From the NCBI GenBank assembly GCA_032358255.1, contig JAULBX010015533.1:62001-126000 (forward strand): DNA of 64,000 bases. The letters run 5' to 3'. The stretch comes from Heterotrichella gracilis (lineage: Eukaryota; Sar; Xanthophyceae; Tribonematales; Xanthonemataceae). A model generated the notes under the pieces. It did not search any database. It was not told the DNA's origin and saw nothing but the letters and a program-made list of their open reading frames with translations. The translations under genes and the position numbers were made by a program. The first letter of the stretch is position 1, and each line of letters starts with the position of its first letter. Shown one piece after another: positions 45,449 through 58,329 of this stretch.

Positions 45449-48400
45449 TCACACCGAGTTTTGCCGCGTATTCACGTGATTTGCAAACCCCTTGAACGAG
45501 GCAGATGACCGCCGGCTGTTGGTTGTTGCGGATTGGCTGCTGCTCGCAAGCGACCCACCGCTGTTGCTGTCACTCGCCTCCGCCCCGCCTGAAGACGCAT
45601 CCTCTTCCTGCATGCTGCTTGCATGATCAGCTGCTGCTGCTGCTGCTGCTGCTGCTTCACGTTGCCGGCTGCCGGGGCCATTGCCAGCGTCTGCGCCCGC
45701 ATGCTGCGTGGCAAAGCCATGGAACGCCTGTGCAGCATCGCCTCCATTGCATGCGTCTGCAAGCCCTTCGCTGGCGCTGCGCTCCGCAAGGACGTCGTGG
45801 TGCCTCCCCTGGAACGTCACCAGGGAGAGCTCCTCAGAGACAGGTGCTGAGCCCGCCAGGCAGCCGATCCTGCTCCCGCCCAGCCTCAGCTCATTGGCTG
45901 TGGCCGCCCTCGGGAGCATATCCTTGTTTAGGGTCTGGAGGTCATCGATGAGGCCACCCGCATTGCTCACGCCAGACTGGGTGATGCCCTCTGGCAGCAG
46001 CTGGAGCAGGTCATGCTGGGACTGCGCGTTGAACTTGATCCCCGCAACAAGGGAGTGATCTCCATGTGAATGGCGCGGGAGGGGGGTGCTGGCGGCGCGT
46101 GCAGGCGTGGCGTCTCGGTAGCTGGGCAGCGCCACTGGACCAACAATGCTGAAGTTCCCTGCTAGCAACAAACAGCACAATTATAAAGGATTTATGAAGG
46201 CTGAGCCTTTTTCTCCCACGCTTTCTTTGTCTGCAGGGTATGTTGCTCTGACGCTCCATGCAATTGTGTCCACAGCAGGCACTGAGGTGGCAGGGGATGG
46301 CATCGAGGATAAGGTGCAGAGGGAAGCCATGCACATGGTCAGGGCTTCCAAAAGCTGGTCCATGTGTTACCTGTTGCAATGCCTGCCGAGCTGTAGGGGT
46401 TCCTGTGCAGGCCGCCTCCTTCACCACCCGCTGCACTCGACTGGCGCAGTTCCGACATGGGGTCTGGGTTGGCATTTGACGTGCCGAGTTGGGTCGCGGT
46501 TGTGGTGACATCCGGGATTGGGAGATCAGGCCTGCAGGGTAGGTGTGGCACATTGTCAGCACAAAAAAACAGTGGTCACGCAGACATTGAAATGGGCAAT
46601 ATATGTGGGTAATGTGGTGAGCTACCTGCAGGAGGCGAGGCAACCAAGCAAAATAACCCATGCACTACTCCTGCATGTATACATAGGGAGGTGCATGTGA
46701 CCCCCACTACTTCCAGCCCCATGCTATTCACACTCAGATATTATGCTGATGAGCCGTCATTTGCCAACCACTGCAGCAGGAGTAGGGTGTTCAACTAGTA
46801 AAATTAAGTTTTGCCACTGTCACCAAGCACTCACTCCAGCATGGCCAGCTCGTCCGCATCCGAGTCGCCATCGCTCTCCCCCCACGCCTGCTTGGCCTGC
46901 AGCTGCGTCATGCACGAGATGCTCCGGCTGAAGCGCTTGCCTGCGCTCTTCAGCTGCGGCTCGGCGGCGGTTGCCACACCCTGCTGGCTCATGATCTGCT
47001 GGCTCTGCCACGCGCTCAGGGTGCTCCACGCGTACCTGCAGGCGCACCAATTTAAATTCCATTTTTAGTTATGATATATTTTTAACTACTTTGCTAGTTA
47101 GTTACATGCATTCCAGCCATACAGCCAGATTGGCAGCAGTCTTGCATATGCAGCCCCAGGCAGCTCTTTCCTGGCACTGTTTCCACCCATTGATCCCACG
47201 CAACTGATTTTACATAAATGAATCTTTACAAAAACAGTTGCCATCCTTGCGTATGTCCAGTCCCCCCACCCCCTGGCTGCCCCCCACCCCCACCCGCTCC
47301 CCTCACCCCCACCTGTGCGCATCCTTTACAATCCTGTCCATGAGGTGGTAGTCCATGAGCCTGAAGTGCTGCACAGGCGGCTGCAGGTAGAGGTCGATGC
47401 GGAACTCGCGGCTGACGCGCTTCAGGTTCTGCACGTGGCTCATCCAGGTGAGCGCGTTGACAATCTGGGTGTACCCGGGGAGCTTGATGTTGTTCCTGGC
47501 GGACAAGGGAGGGGCAAGGGTGAGGGCGATGGGGATATACTTGGAGTAATATGTAAGGGGTAATCATAATATACTATATGATCTTATTATCAGGACTACT
47601 GTTGATGGACAAGAGTGAGGGAGATGGGGACCACGTGTGCCTGTACACGGGCTGAAAAACAAAGCTACAATGCCACGACACCAGGACACCATTCTGGTGA
47701 GTTCTGTTTATGCAACCACATCGGTAATGTAAGCGCAGGTTGTGACAGGGGGGAGGAGTGGTGGGTTCGCCAGTCAGGTGCCACACAGGTGCACACCCCT
47801 GAACTTCCATCCTGCAGTTTGAAATTCCAACATTAAGCACTGACCAATTTGCTGTAAATGCCACACATGGCCCATGGCTAGCATGCTCTGAAGTTGGGGA
47901 GCGCACCTGAGGCTGGGTATGGGGCACCACCTGTCCCACAGCAGTCGCCAGCCGCTGAGGCCGCCATCGTAGGGTGTGAGGTTGGTCCACGCGCTGTTGT
48001 CCTTGTCCTCAACATCAACAACAATCACTGCACAGCCAAAACAACAATCATTGCACACTCAACATCAACCATGATCCAACCCACAGCCAAAATCAATCAC
48101 AACCACTGCACCAGCAGTAGGTGGCTGGAAACCTGGGTGTGTGGCCTATTGTGCATGTTACCGTATGTACTCAATTTCTCCTTTAGGAAGATATATAGAC
48201 TCTGAGATTTAGGGTCTAGGGTCCAGGGTCTAGGTCAGCAGCCACATCGGTCTGCCAGCACATTTCTCAAAATCTACCACTACCAGGTCAGGAGCTTGGA
48301 TCAGGGGTCCAAGGGCAAGCGTGCACCAGAGCCCACTCCCAGGCTGCGCATGAAATCCATTGGTAATTTGATAGGGTTTAGGGTATAGGGTTAGGGCGCT

Positions 48401-51400
48401 TGCTCACCCGAGTCCACTCCGAGGCTGCGCATGACATCCACCCGCACATTGTTAGGGTTAAGGGTTAAGGGTTAGGGCGCTTGCTCACCCGAGTCCACTC
48501 CCAGGCTGCGCATGACATCCACCGGCACGTTGTTTAGGTACCCGCCATCAACCAGCAGGTCGCCATTCTCAATGACTGGAGGCACCAGGCCCACGATGGT
48601 CATTGAGGCGCGCACCAGGCGCCACACGCAGCCCCGCTCGTGGATGCTCTGCTCCCCTTTGCTTAGATTGGTGCTCACGCAAAAGTACCTGTGAGGCGGG
48701 GGGGTGGAGACACGATCAGGTTTACAGAAAGCCTGGGTGGTTGAAAGAATGTGACATGGGTCTGGTGAGTGTGTTCGGGTTTGCCCCCCCTTGCTCAAGT
48801 TGCTACTCAAGCTGGGGAGCGGGCTGGTACAGCGATGCCGACATCCAAATGGCCGAGCTGGCCACCACACTCATCATACCTGCCACCCCATCCTAGTCTC
48901 ACTCAGCGCGCCCCTCTCATCCCTATTTATACATATGCCCCCCACCTCAAGGGTATTTTTGTAACAATTATACTATAAAAATGTATATATCCTATAGTCT
49001 ATTATATCAAAATTCGCCCCCTCACCTGAGCCACAGGTCCTCAATCTCCTGCGGCCCATGGCTCAGCGCGTCCTGCACCACCCGGTCAAAGCCGCTGCCG
49101 CTGAAAATGCTGAGCAGGGGCAGGGTGAGGTCCTGGAGCAGGTGCCGCACGCTGCCCATCTGCTGCGCATAGTAGCGCACCTGCGGCATGGCACCAGCAC
49201 TCATCAATTGCAGCTCTTCCAAGTTTTCTCATCGTAATCCACCTTTCACTTGTGATCCGCTATTTAGATTGAAAACAGGAACATGTATTAAAAACCAATA
49301 ATTCGTTTTAGAATATTATTGTAAAACCCATGGAAATAAAGGATATGATTTTTAGTGATCCAAACAACCACAGCATGAGGACAATCACTACATAATTTTG
49401 TTCACTCGACTTCCAAAAATATGGCACACGCTCGGCTTGGCAGCCTCTCGTATAACTGCAATTATTGCGCACCTGTGAGTGCATCTGGGTGTATGGCAGG
49501 CCCTGGGCATACAGTGCGGCCATGAAAGCGCCCTGCAACACACAACGCCACATGGGTCAGAAAGCCGCCCACCCTTCAAACACACAATAATACATGGGTC
49601 AGAAAGTTGCACACCCTTCTGATACGCAATGCGGACCTAATTGTGCGCCTGAACCTTGTATATTTGTTGGTGGTGTCATCATTTGGGTGCAGGATCACTT
49701 CAACTTCCAATTGCACATTTGGATGCCTTAATCACAAACAAAGCTACATCCCCCACAGCAGCGATGGTCTTCATCATCAGCGGCACACAGAAAAAGAAAC
49801 GAAATCATGCATGGATAAACACGACGTCATAGCAAGTACTTATACGTATGCAACACGCTCCTCACAGCTGCAAGCCCATGCTGTCAACCCACGCCAGGGC
49901 AGAGCTCTGCATCCGCTTACCTGTGAGGTTCCGCCTATCACATCGACCGGGATCCCCGCCTCGTCCATGGCGTGCAGCACCCCCAGGTGGGCCAGTCCCC
50001 GGGACCCGCCACCAGACAGAACCACGCCCACCGCCTTGCCAGCCATCCACCTGCACAGGATGGGCACATAGATACCAGGTCATTATGTGTGCATCTTGCG
50101 ATTACACTAAACCCCTCTTCCTGCCAGAAGTGGGTTGGCTCAGGGTGTGTTGGGGCACCAGCGGTGAGTGGGGGAAAGGGACATAACGCGCTCCTGAGAC
50201 ATTGCAATATGGGGTTTTTACACTGCTCTTATATTCAGAGTGCTGTGTACTTGTAGTGCCATATTCTTGCGCTCCCCGCCTGGTAGCTAAGCACACTCCT
50301 TTGATGGAACTGCTATAAAGCATATAGGGTACTTTGGATCTTTAGGGTTGATTAGGGTTTCCTAGCTGTCAGCGCACCTTGCCAGCCTTGACAGGTCCTT
50401 GTTGTTGTACACGCGTATGTGGTGGTGCCGCGTAAGCATGGGCCGCGCATCCAGCCACTGCACAGTGCCGTTGGGGAAGCGCCGGGTGTCGTACAGAAGC
50501 ACAAGCTCAACGCGCCTGGAATGCAGGGGGGTAGGGGGCGGTGGGCAGGCATACAAAACCACAAGGTGGTGCAACCACACATCCATCATTTGTTCGTGCC
50601 AGCGCTGGGATAGCACAGTGTAAAGAGCAACCATCTGCGTGGCTGTTTATCTTCTATCAAATGACCCCCACACAAAAGCCTAAGTGCATGTAGTTTGCAG
50701 TCAGTGAGCGTCCCCGGCCCCACTCACATCCCCATCCCGTACCTCATGCGTGTGAGCCACGCAGACAAGCTCGAGCTTGCCTCCCCTGCCTTGGGCCCCC
50801 CTTCCATACATGGGCTGGTGGCTGTGCTTGCCTCCTCTGCTGACGGGTGGGGTGCATGGTTGGTGCTGGCGCTGCTGCCACTGGCATGCAGCGGGTGGCC
50901 AAGCAGGCGCTGCTCAAGGGGGCTCAACTGGAAGGACAAAATAACAGGGTTGGAAAAACAATTGGAATACAGTTGTATCCATTATGACATACTTCAAAAC
51001 AGATTCTGTGTACATTACATTCAATAGTTCACACCAATCACCCGCTGCTCAACTGGGCTCAATGGAAGGGGGAATTAACGGGGGTAAAAACACAATCAAA
51101 CAGACACGTATCCCACAATCAAACAGACACGTATCCCAACGAAGTGCATCAAAAAGCCGCGGATCCATCAAGGAATGCAGCCTCGCACGGTCAGCACACC
51201 AGGCTTGCAAACGGGCAGCGCTGCATGTGCGCACCTCTGGTGCCGCCCCCTCCGGTGCCAGCAGCAGTGTGCAGTCTGCCTGCGCCACGCACACGTGGGA
51301 CCAGGGCGTGTCCTCAATGTCCGCCTGCAGGATGATGAACCTGCACCACACACCAGACACTGGCGTCAGGCTGCCCACCACACAACACTGCCTCCTAAAC

Positions 51401-54400
51401 CCATAGCAGGAAGTCCCTATCGCAACGCTTCTTCAATCACCGCCTCCCCCTCAAACCAGTCCTCCTGCCAACTATTTAATTCACTCTTCGAAGTATTCAA
51501 ATACTTATTCATTCAAATAATTATTAAAAACTGTTGGCTTTAGTCAATTCCTTTGGGCAACATTTTGCATTTTGTCGCCTCACCTGAAGTCCTCCTCCTG
51601 CGCCGCCATCCAGCTTGTGATCTTGGAGCGGTAGAAGCGCGTGCCCATGCGCACAAAGGCCACTGGGAACATCATGGCCATGCTGGCTGATGAGAGCAGC
51701 AGCGTGGGGCCGTACAGCTCCTCCAGGGTGGACTTGAGGGCGCTGGCCAGCTTGCGCATGGAGGTCACGTGGGCGGTGCGGGGCACGCCTGGGCAGGGGA
51801 AGGACAGGATGTATTGTATTTGAAAGTGTCTTTACTTGGATGTAGTAGTTTATTTAAAAGTTGTTGATGTTCAAGTTGAAAAAGTCCATTCAACTTAGAG
51901 CTGAGAATGAGAGGGAGGCTGTCAGGCATGCCAAGGGTCGGGCTACAGAATGCAAATAATGCCCACAACACAGCAATTTCCGCTTTTGCATGCAAGAGTC
52001 TACCTGCCGGAACCAGCGCGATGGTGACAATCTCCCCTCGCTTGGACAGGCCTCCCTGCCACTGCGCCGTGCGACCGGGAGCGACAGACTCACCAACCAC
52101 CTGCGGCTGCTGGAGCAGCAGTGACTGGGTGGCTGCGCTGTACCTGCACAACAAAAGGCACAAGTCCCACATTCGATCCACATCTACACTGCATAGGTTC
52201 AGCATCACCTACCACCAAATCCACAAACTAATCTAGTCTAAAATCCATAAAGTAATATAGTCTAAAATCCTAGGCAAAGTGCCATGCACAATCCACTGGC
52301 AAGACGCCTTGGGTCAGCGGAAAGAGATGGAAAATGGAGCCATAGCGTATGTTTGCAACCATGCACCTACCACCAAATCCATCCATCCACACAGCACACA
52401 AAAGCATTTCAAGGCAAATACTGCCACGCATGATGCCACATACGTGAGGTGCGACGACTTGACCGTGGTGGCCGCTGCCAGGCGCTTGGCCATGCCCTCC
52501 AGTATGCGCGCCGCTGCAGTAGGCGAGGTGCGTGAGATGACCTCGAAGGCCGCCTTGCTCATGCGCACGAGCTCAGAGTCCCGAGTGCACAGGGAGGTGG
52601 TGTCGTGCAGCCCGCCAGATATGGCCCACACGCCGCCCACCGCCTCGCCTCGGCCAACCTCCTCTTCCACCTGCAATGCGGGGTGCTAGGTTTTAATGAC
52701 AAGCGCATGCTGCAGCAATTGTTCACGGTCTGGAGTATCCTGTGCCAAGGTATGTTCACCGGGGATCGAGTTCACAGAAAGGGATGCAATAATTGAATTC
52801 AGTTTCTTTCTTCCAAGATGCAGAAAAAGTTGATGGCGATTGAGTGTGATAATATATCTGCAACCATGCCATCAAACTATTGAAGACAGACATGTCTAGA
52901 AGACAGGTGTCAACAAGACTGCACTGGTGCCGAGGGCAGAACTGCGCATACATCAGCAGGCAATACAGGCAACTCACCGCCATGCGGCCCGGGGTCGCTG
53001 CATCTTCTCTGATCAGGCGCATGCGTCCGCTGATGACAATGAACAGGCTGCGAGCTGCGTCATCCTGCCTGGAGTAACAATGCATTTGTCTTTAAAAGGG
53101 AGATGACATATTACACAATGAAAGACAAAAAGAAAAGAAGGCTTTATTGGTAATCTATCAAAATTAACTGTGATAGATCATCAAAAGATCGACAACATGG
53201 AAATGCACATATCATGCAGCAAAGCACAACAGGCGCAGATCACACACATTGACCGTTGTGCATGTACCTTGCGCCACACCATATGAGGTTTACGTGCGTA
53301 TATTTGGTACAATGTATCATTTCTTTTTTTTCCCGCTGTACCTGTAGGCGGTATCCCCCGCATTCAGCCACACCCGGTTCAGTCCCAGGGAGATGAATTT
53401 CCGGATCACCGGTCCCAGGGCCTTGGCAGCCACCAGCAGCAACTCCACAAACGACTCTGCAGAGTGCGCCAGGATCTTGTTCAGCTCGCTGGGCCCAATC
53501 ACAGCGATGCAGCAGGTCTCAGCCGCCTGCACGGCCCCCCTGGCTCGCGTGCCGCTGAAAAATGCGGCGCACCCGAGGAAGCTTCCAGGAGCGATGGCTG
53601 CTGACTCGACCTGGCCAGAAGGCTTGGGCCTCTCAGCCAGCAAGTGGCCCTGCAGGTGAGCGATGAAGTGAAGGGGCCAATGGCAGCGCAATCAGGCCAT
53701 AGGCCCGCCGCTTACATGTGAGGATGGTACATTGTGAGCACATAAAGCCATCCACGGGCCATCCACGATCCACAAATAAACTGTACGACAATTTGCACGT
53801 GATGTACAGATTGCGTCTGCAGCGTGAGATGCAAGCTGCACCCTCTGATGCACACAGATGATCAGCCTGCACCAGCTGACATAACGAACAGGTGCATTGC
53901 ATACAATTGCATGCAGTGTAAATTGCTTGGTGCGCAAAGGCTTCACCGCCAGCACTGTTTAGGGTGTAAGGGTTTAGGGTTTACCTCCAGCAACACAAAG
54001 AACTGCCTGCACGGCTGGTCCTTGCGCAGCAGCAGCTCCCCGCGCCGCAGGACCAGCAGCTGCGTCACTGGCTTCTGGGGCGCAACCAGCATCTGCCACG
54101 TGGCGTCGCTCAGCTGCGTCTCCTCCACAGAAACCACATCCCAGCCATCAGCTAAGCAGGCCTGCAAAACCATGAGCTTCCCTATAAGCGATCACGTTGC
54201 TTTTGAATCACAGCCAGGACAACAGGAACCCTCAGATGCTGTATTGCCCCCACACCCCACCCTCACATCCCACATGGAGCTACGACAAGACATGCATGTC
54301 AGACATCGTAGAAAATGCATGTCAGACATCGAAGAAAACACTTACTCACACGCGTTCCAGAAAAAATACCAGTATGTGAATCAGCCTTGCTGCTGCCTGA

Positions 54401-57400
54401 TCATACCTGTGGCCCCGATAGGAAGGCCGTGCGCGCAGTGAATCCAGTGGATAGTCTGCACACAGGGCCGTGGACAGGCACCCGAATGGTGGGCGAGCCA
54501 GGGATGGGTGGCGAGGATGTGCCATCCTGATCCGAGCCTGCCATGCTGTCCTTGCCAATGCTCTCCGCCCAGCTGTCGTTGCGGTCCAAGCCGCCGCGCG
54601 GTGCGAAGGTGGGGGAGGTGTCGCTCGCCAGATGTGCCTCTTGTTGAGGTGTCAAGGAAGTGGACCTGATTCCATGGAACGAGACACATCAGCATAGAAA
54701 TGGTGGCCATACGTTGATGCTGCGCCGTTCGCAAACACCTGATCAATTTGCCACGATGACAGTTTATTTCATCGTGCTATCATGGCAAGCAAAAGGTTAC
54801 AGACAAAGAACACACGAAAGGGAATGTGCAATCAACTACAGTTGACTCATGCAGCACTATTTATCACTTGAGACCGCTGAGACGTCTTCCAAAAACCATT
54901 GTGCACTTGTTTCTCCATCCCAACACCTCAAAGCGAGAGCGAGCACATTGGGCTTTACCTTGCACGATGGTTGACCCTAAGCGACGGGAGACCTCCTTGG
55001 GGATGCTTGAGCTCATGCCCAGGAGCTGCATCCTGCACTCCCTGCTGATGGCTGATGGTACCAGAGACCGATGCTGCAGCATCTGAAACAAAGGCAACAT
55101 TAGCACAACACCGTGACTATGCAGTAGGTGAGTGAAAGACCAGCACCCCTGACCAAAGATTTCCCAAAAATAATCAAAACCTGATTTCTTGCACAGTGCA
55201 TGGTACCAAACCATCGATGAACACAAGTCAGTGCCAATCAGTGATCAAGAGCCTTCCACCAGCATGCAGAACACTAGCGTGGAACCCACCTTGGTTCTCC
55301 TCTGCACCTTCCAGCAGATCCAGCAGGCCCTTCTGAGGGCTGGGGGTTCCCCGGCTGCCTGCTGGTGTCCTTTCAGACTTGGCGGGGCTCATGATCGGGC
55401 TCAGCTGCAGCGCAAACCTGGTCCGCCTCCCAGGTGCATTGCCGAGCGATGGAGCATGCTGCATTGCGCTGCTCCCTGGCTCCTCCTCCAATGGGGCCAT
55501 TCCATTCAGTGGTGCACTGTCCGCAAGATCATGAACGACACTGTCCGCATCATCATGACTAGCATGATTTTGAGCAAAGGCGCTCTTCAGTGGAGGCATT
55601 TGGTCACGAGTGGTCCCTGGGGACTGGTCAGCTGGTTGGCGCATTCCCCCAAAATTGTTCCAGGTATTGCAGTTTGGCGCTGCTGGGCACGATTTCTGCC
55701 TGGTGGCCTCCATTCTGCCTAGCCCCGTGCCATTGAAGGGTCCTCCATTCTGTAGCGACTGCTCCAGAGTTTGCTGCAGGAAATCGCTCAGCACAAAATG
55801 CGCCACCCTCCACAGCCTTGAGATTGCCTGTGTGGTATGCAACGGTGTAAGAGGGTTTGGGCATTGAAGCTATACTTTGTTACCAAATTTGAGCCAGGGT
55901 TGCAAGATCATTAGGGTTAGTTGTGGATCCACCAACTTAACTGATAATTGACTTGAAAATGATTGCAGTGTCATTGTTAGTGAAAAATGTTCAGCTCGAA
56001 AATATATTTATTGCTCTTACTATTATTATTGTCATTATTTTCTAATATAGTCAGATATAGTAATGAAAATTTTAATATTCACCCGAGCCTGCCAAAAAAC
56101 TAGGAGCTAATTGGAGTGGGCATTACGCACCTTCTGCAGGTAGATCTGCAGGGTGCGTGGCTTGAGCATGACAAAGCGCATGAAAAGCTCCCGGGTCAGC
56201 TGCACAAGCACCACCTCCTCATCAAGCGCCATGCAGGTCACGCTCCGACAGGCACCTGCGCCAGCCAATCCTGCTTAGTAACACCAACATGTGCTTGCTG
56301 GGAACCATATGGTAGCTGGTAGCAGGCCCATGCACAAGCGCACGGCGCATGATTCATGCGGCATGATGTATGCCATCAGTGCTGTGCAGTGTTAGCTAGT
56401 CTGACATGTAATGCTGGAAACGCATGCAAGCAAACTAAATCAACGGTGCATGCTTTTGGACCAATGCCGCACCATCCAGGATGTCCAGGTCCCCCACGCT
56501 TTCACCCTCCCGGAGGGTATTTGTGTGGTGCAGCTTGTCGGCATCTGGCAGGAACACGCCGAGCTTGCCTTTGACCACAATGAAGATGCCAGAATCGCTG
56601 GTGTCCCCGGCTTCAAAGAGCACTCCATGGGCCGGCAGCACAACCTGCGCCCCCCCGAGCACAGCTAATCAGTCAGGGCGGTGGTCGCAGGGTGCCATCG
56701 ATATGGGTTGTCATGTCACGGCATAGTATTTTATGAGCCCTCCCGCACAATGAGCTGGCATGCTATCGCTGTATCATGCGCAAGTATTTTGTGGGCATTT
56801 CAGCTGCATGCTGAGTGGGCCCGCTCCTTTCTGTGGTGCGACACCGTGCAAGGTGTGCACGTGGTGCACCCTGCCACTGTCCGCGTGCATTCCACTGCCC
56901 CATTGCCCTACCGTATCTGTTGCTTGGAACAGCTCCTGCGTCTCTATCAGGTCCAAGCAGGCGAAGAACTTGGTGGAGGCGAAAAAGTTGGGAGGCGTGT
57001 AACTGCAAAACATTAGATGTCAGCCTGATTCTCCTGGCAAGTAACTGCACAGTGGCAGCTTGCACAGCAATAGGATTGGCTCCGCACCTTTGGCCACTGC
57101 CAGCTGTCTGACTGTCGGCAGTCCCTTGGCTGGTGGTCTCCTCATCAGCCAGCGGAGGTTCGATATGGCTCTCGTCAGCGGGCTGTGCCGCTTCAGCCTG
57201 TGCAATGGCCTGGGTGGGGAAGGCGTTCCTGAACATAGAAGGGAGCTCCAGGGACCAGGCTCGTTGTGGGGGTTCATCACCTGCCCAGAAGAGATACCTC
57301 GTTTGTGGGACTGAGTGCCAGTATGCATGCATATGCGGCAGAGGGTATCTCTGCCAGGCTGGTGAAAGCTGGTGCTCCTGTCAAGATGAAACCTTACCTT

Positions 57401-57696
57401 CGAGCGTGAACAGCTTCATCCCCCCCTGGCTCTCCAAATAACCTGCTGCAGCAGCAGCGACAGTCCTGCAAGGTTACACACAACCCTTTGTGTGAACACA
57501 ACTATTGACAAACCAAACTGGGTTCTGCACTAGGCAACCTGTCATACCTTTTAAAGCTCTTCCAGGCCTTTGTAGCATAGCCATCGTAACATTCCAACGC
57601 CCCTATCAGCGCCACTGTCCCTGCCACCAGGGCTGCATTCTTGCTCAGCTTGCTGCGGGGCTTTGGCCGCGGCGGGAGCATGGGTAGCTGCACCAT
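45449..57696 (-). CDS. NTE/PNPLA6-type patatin-like phospholipase with three cNMP-binding-like domains
   Basis: There are 27 exons in consistent phase, about 1738 residues; their starts (5' ends) run from 57696, 57465, 57280 and 57002 down to 46158 for the last. An N-terminal membrane anchor ([19 protein letters not shown]) comes first. Cyclic-nucleotide-binding-like domain 1 ([19 protein letters not shown]) lies at about residues 140-265. Domain 2 ([31 protein letters not shown]) is at about 575-700, and domain 3 ([32 protein letters not shown]) at about 710-830. An NTE linker follows ([30 protein letters not shown]). The patatin catalytic domain has the oxyanion loop LSGGGSRG, the nucleophile motif GTSQG (Ser about 1141) and DGG ([12 protein letters not shown], Asp about 1261), then DSLSGW-like [11 protein letters not shown]. 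The family hydrolyses phosphatidylcholine and lysophospholipids at the ER. A Ser/Ala-rich C-terminal extension of about 300 residues is unusual. Whether the cNMP folds bind nucleotide is unknown. Confidence 0.93.
45630..45657. repeat. GCT/CTG trinucleotide run encoding poly-alanine
   Basis: About nine trinucleotides in the last exon of the NTE-like gene encode an Ala run in its C-terminal extension ([16 protein letters not shown]). Confidence 0.9.
48327..48535 (-). repeat. three 81-bp tandem units spanning an NTE-like exon end, donor and TTAGGG motif
   Basis: The true exon 22 ends at 48489. Two further copies of its last 30-45 bases end at 48408 and 48327, so the period is 81 bases twice over. 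They read [24 protein letters not shown] and [12 protein letters not shown]. All keep a GT donor (GTGAGC, GTGAGC, GTGCAC). Each of the two spacers holds TTAGGG-like repeats (48372-48397 and 48452-48479). Confidence 0.9.
53958..53982. repeat. telomere-type motif at a splice donor of the NTE-like gene
   Basis: GGGTTTAGGGTTTACC abuts the donor at 53984, so on the minus strand the intron begins GTAAACCCTAAACCC. The telomere-type motif therefore forms part of the 5' splice site itself. Confidence 0.85.
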
Positions 57697-58329
57697 CCTG
57701 CAATCCCTGCCGCAGACACTAAGGAAGTGTACCTTGTTGTATGGTTTTCACCCCATCGCAGCACCAATAACTGTCTCGGCAGGTCTACATGTGTGTCGGA
57801 AAGTTGGAACGGTGCTGGCACTACAAGGTTATGCAGCTGTGCCAATATCACACAGCACATAGGTAGGCGCAGGCCTTGTGGACAACGAGTATCCTTGCAG
57901 TTCAGTGGCAGCAACATCTGTCGAGGGAGACCAATGCCATTCTCGTCCTAAAAGGCAAAGTGGGTCGAGTGCCACCTCAGCCCAAGTGGGCGACTCACGT
58001 GGTCCCTGTGGCCAAGGCCGCCATGCGACAACCGGGTGGCGCTTTATTAAGCTATACTAAGCTAGAACAACGCCACAGCACGACCAGTTGCATATACTGG
58101 GCTGTCTTCCTGCTGTCTTCTGCTCATAGTGAACGTTTTGCCGCCGTATCAGCACTGGTCGGCTAACACCGCACTATTGCTCTAGCAGTAAACACTAACT
58201 TTAGCACTGCTCACCCACGCACGGTTTATGATACTTGGTTTACGTTTCCCAACTGCTCTGCCAGTGAAGTTGGTTGCTTCTATCCATGCCACGACACGGC
58301 GCACCACTTCACTGCTCACCATCACAACT
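57697..58329. promoter_or_regulatory. putative bidirectional promoter, NTE-like / EIF1AD
   Basis: About 630 bases separate divergent start codons. No specific element was recognised. Confidence 0.4.

Noticed and set aside
54959-55082. Alternative frame of NTE-like exon 8 starting [16 protein letters not shown]
   Set aside because: It would break phase with exons 7 and 9. The frame used ([14 protein letters not shown]) keeps both junctions in phase.
55290-55827. The 538-base NTE-like exon considered as a separate gene
   Set aside because: Its acceptor and donor phases fit the neighbouring exons exactly, and it supplies the expected low-complexity linker between cNMP domains 1 and 2.
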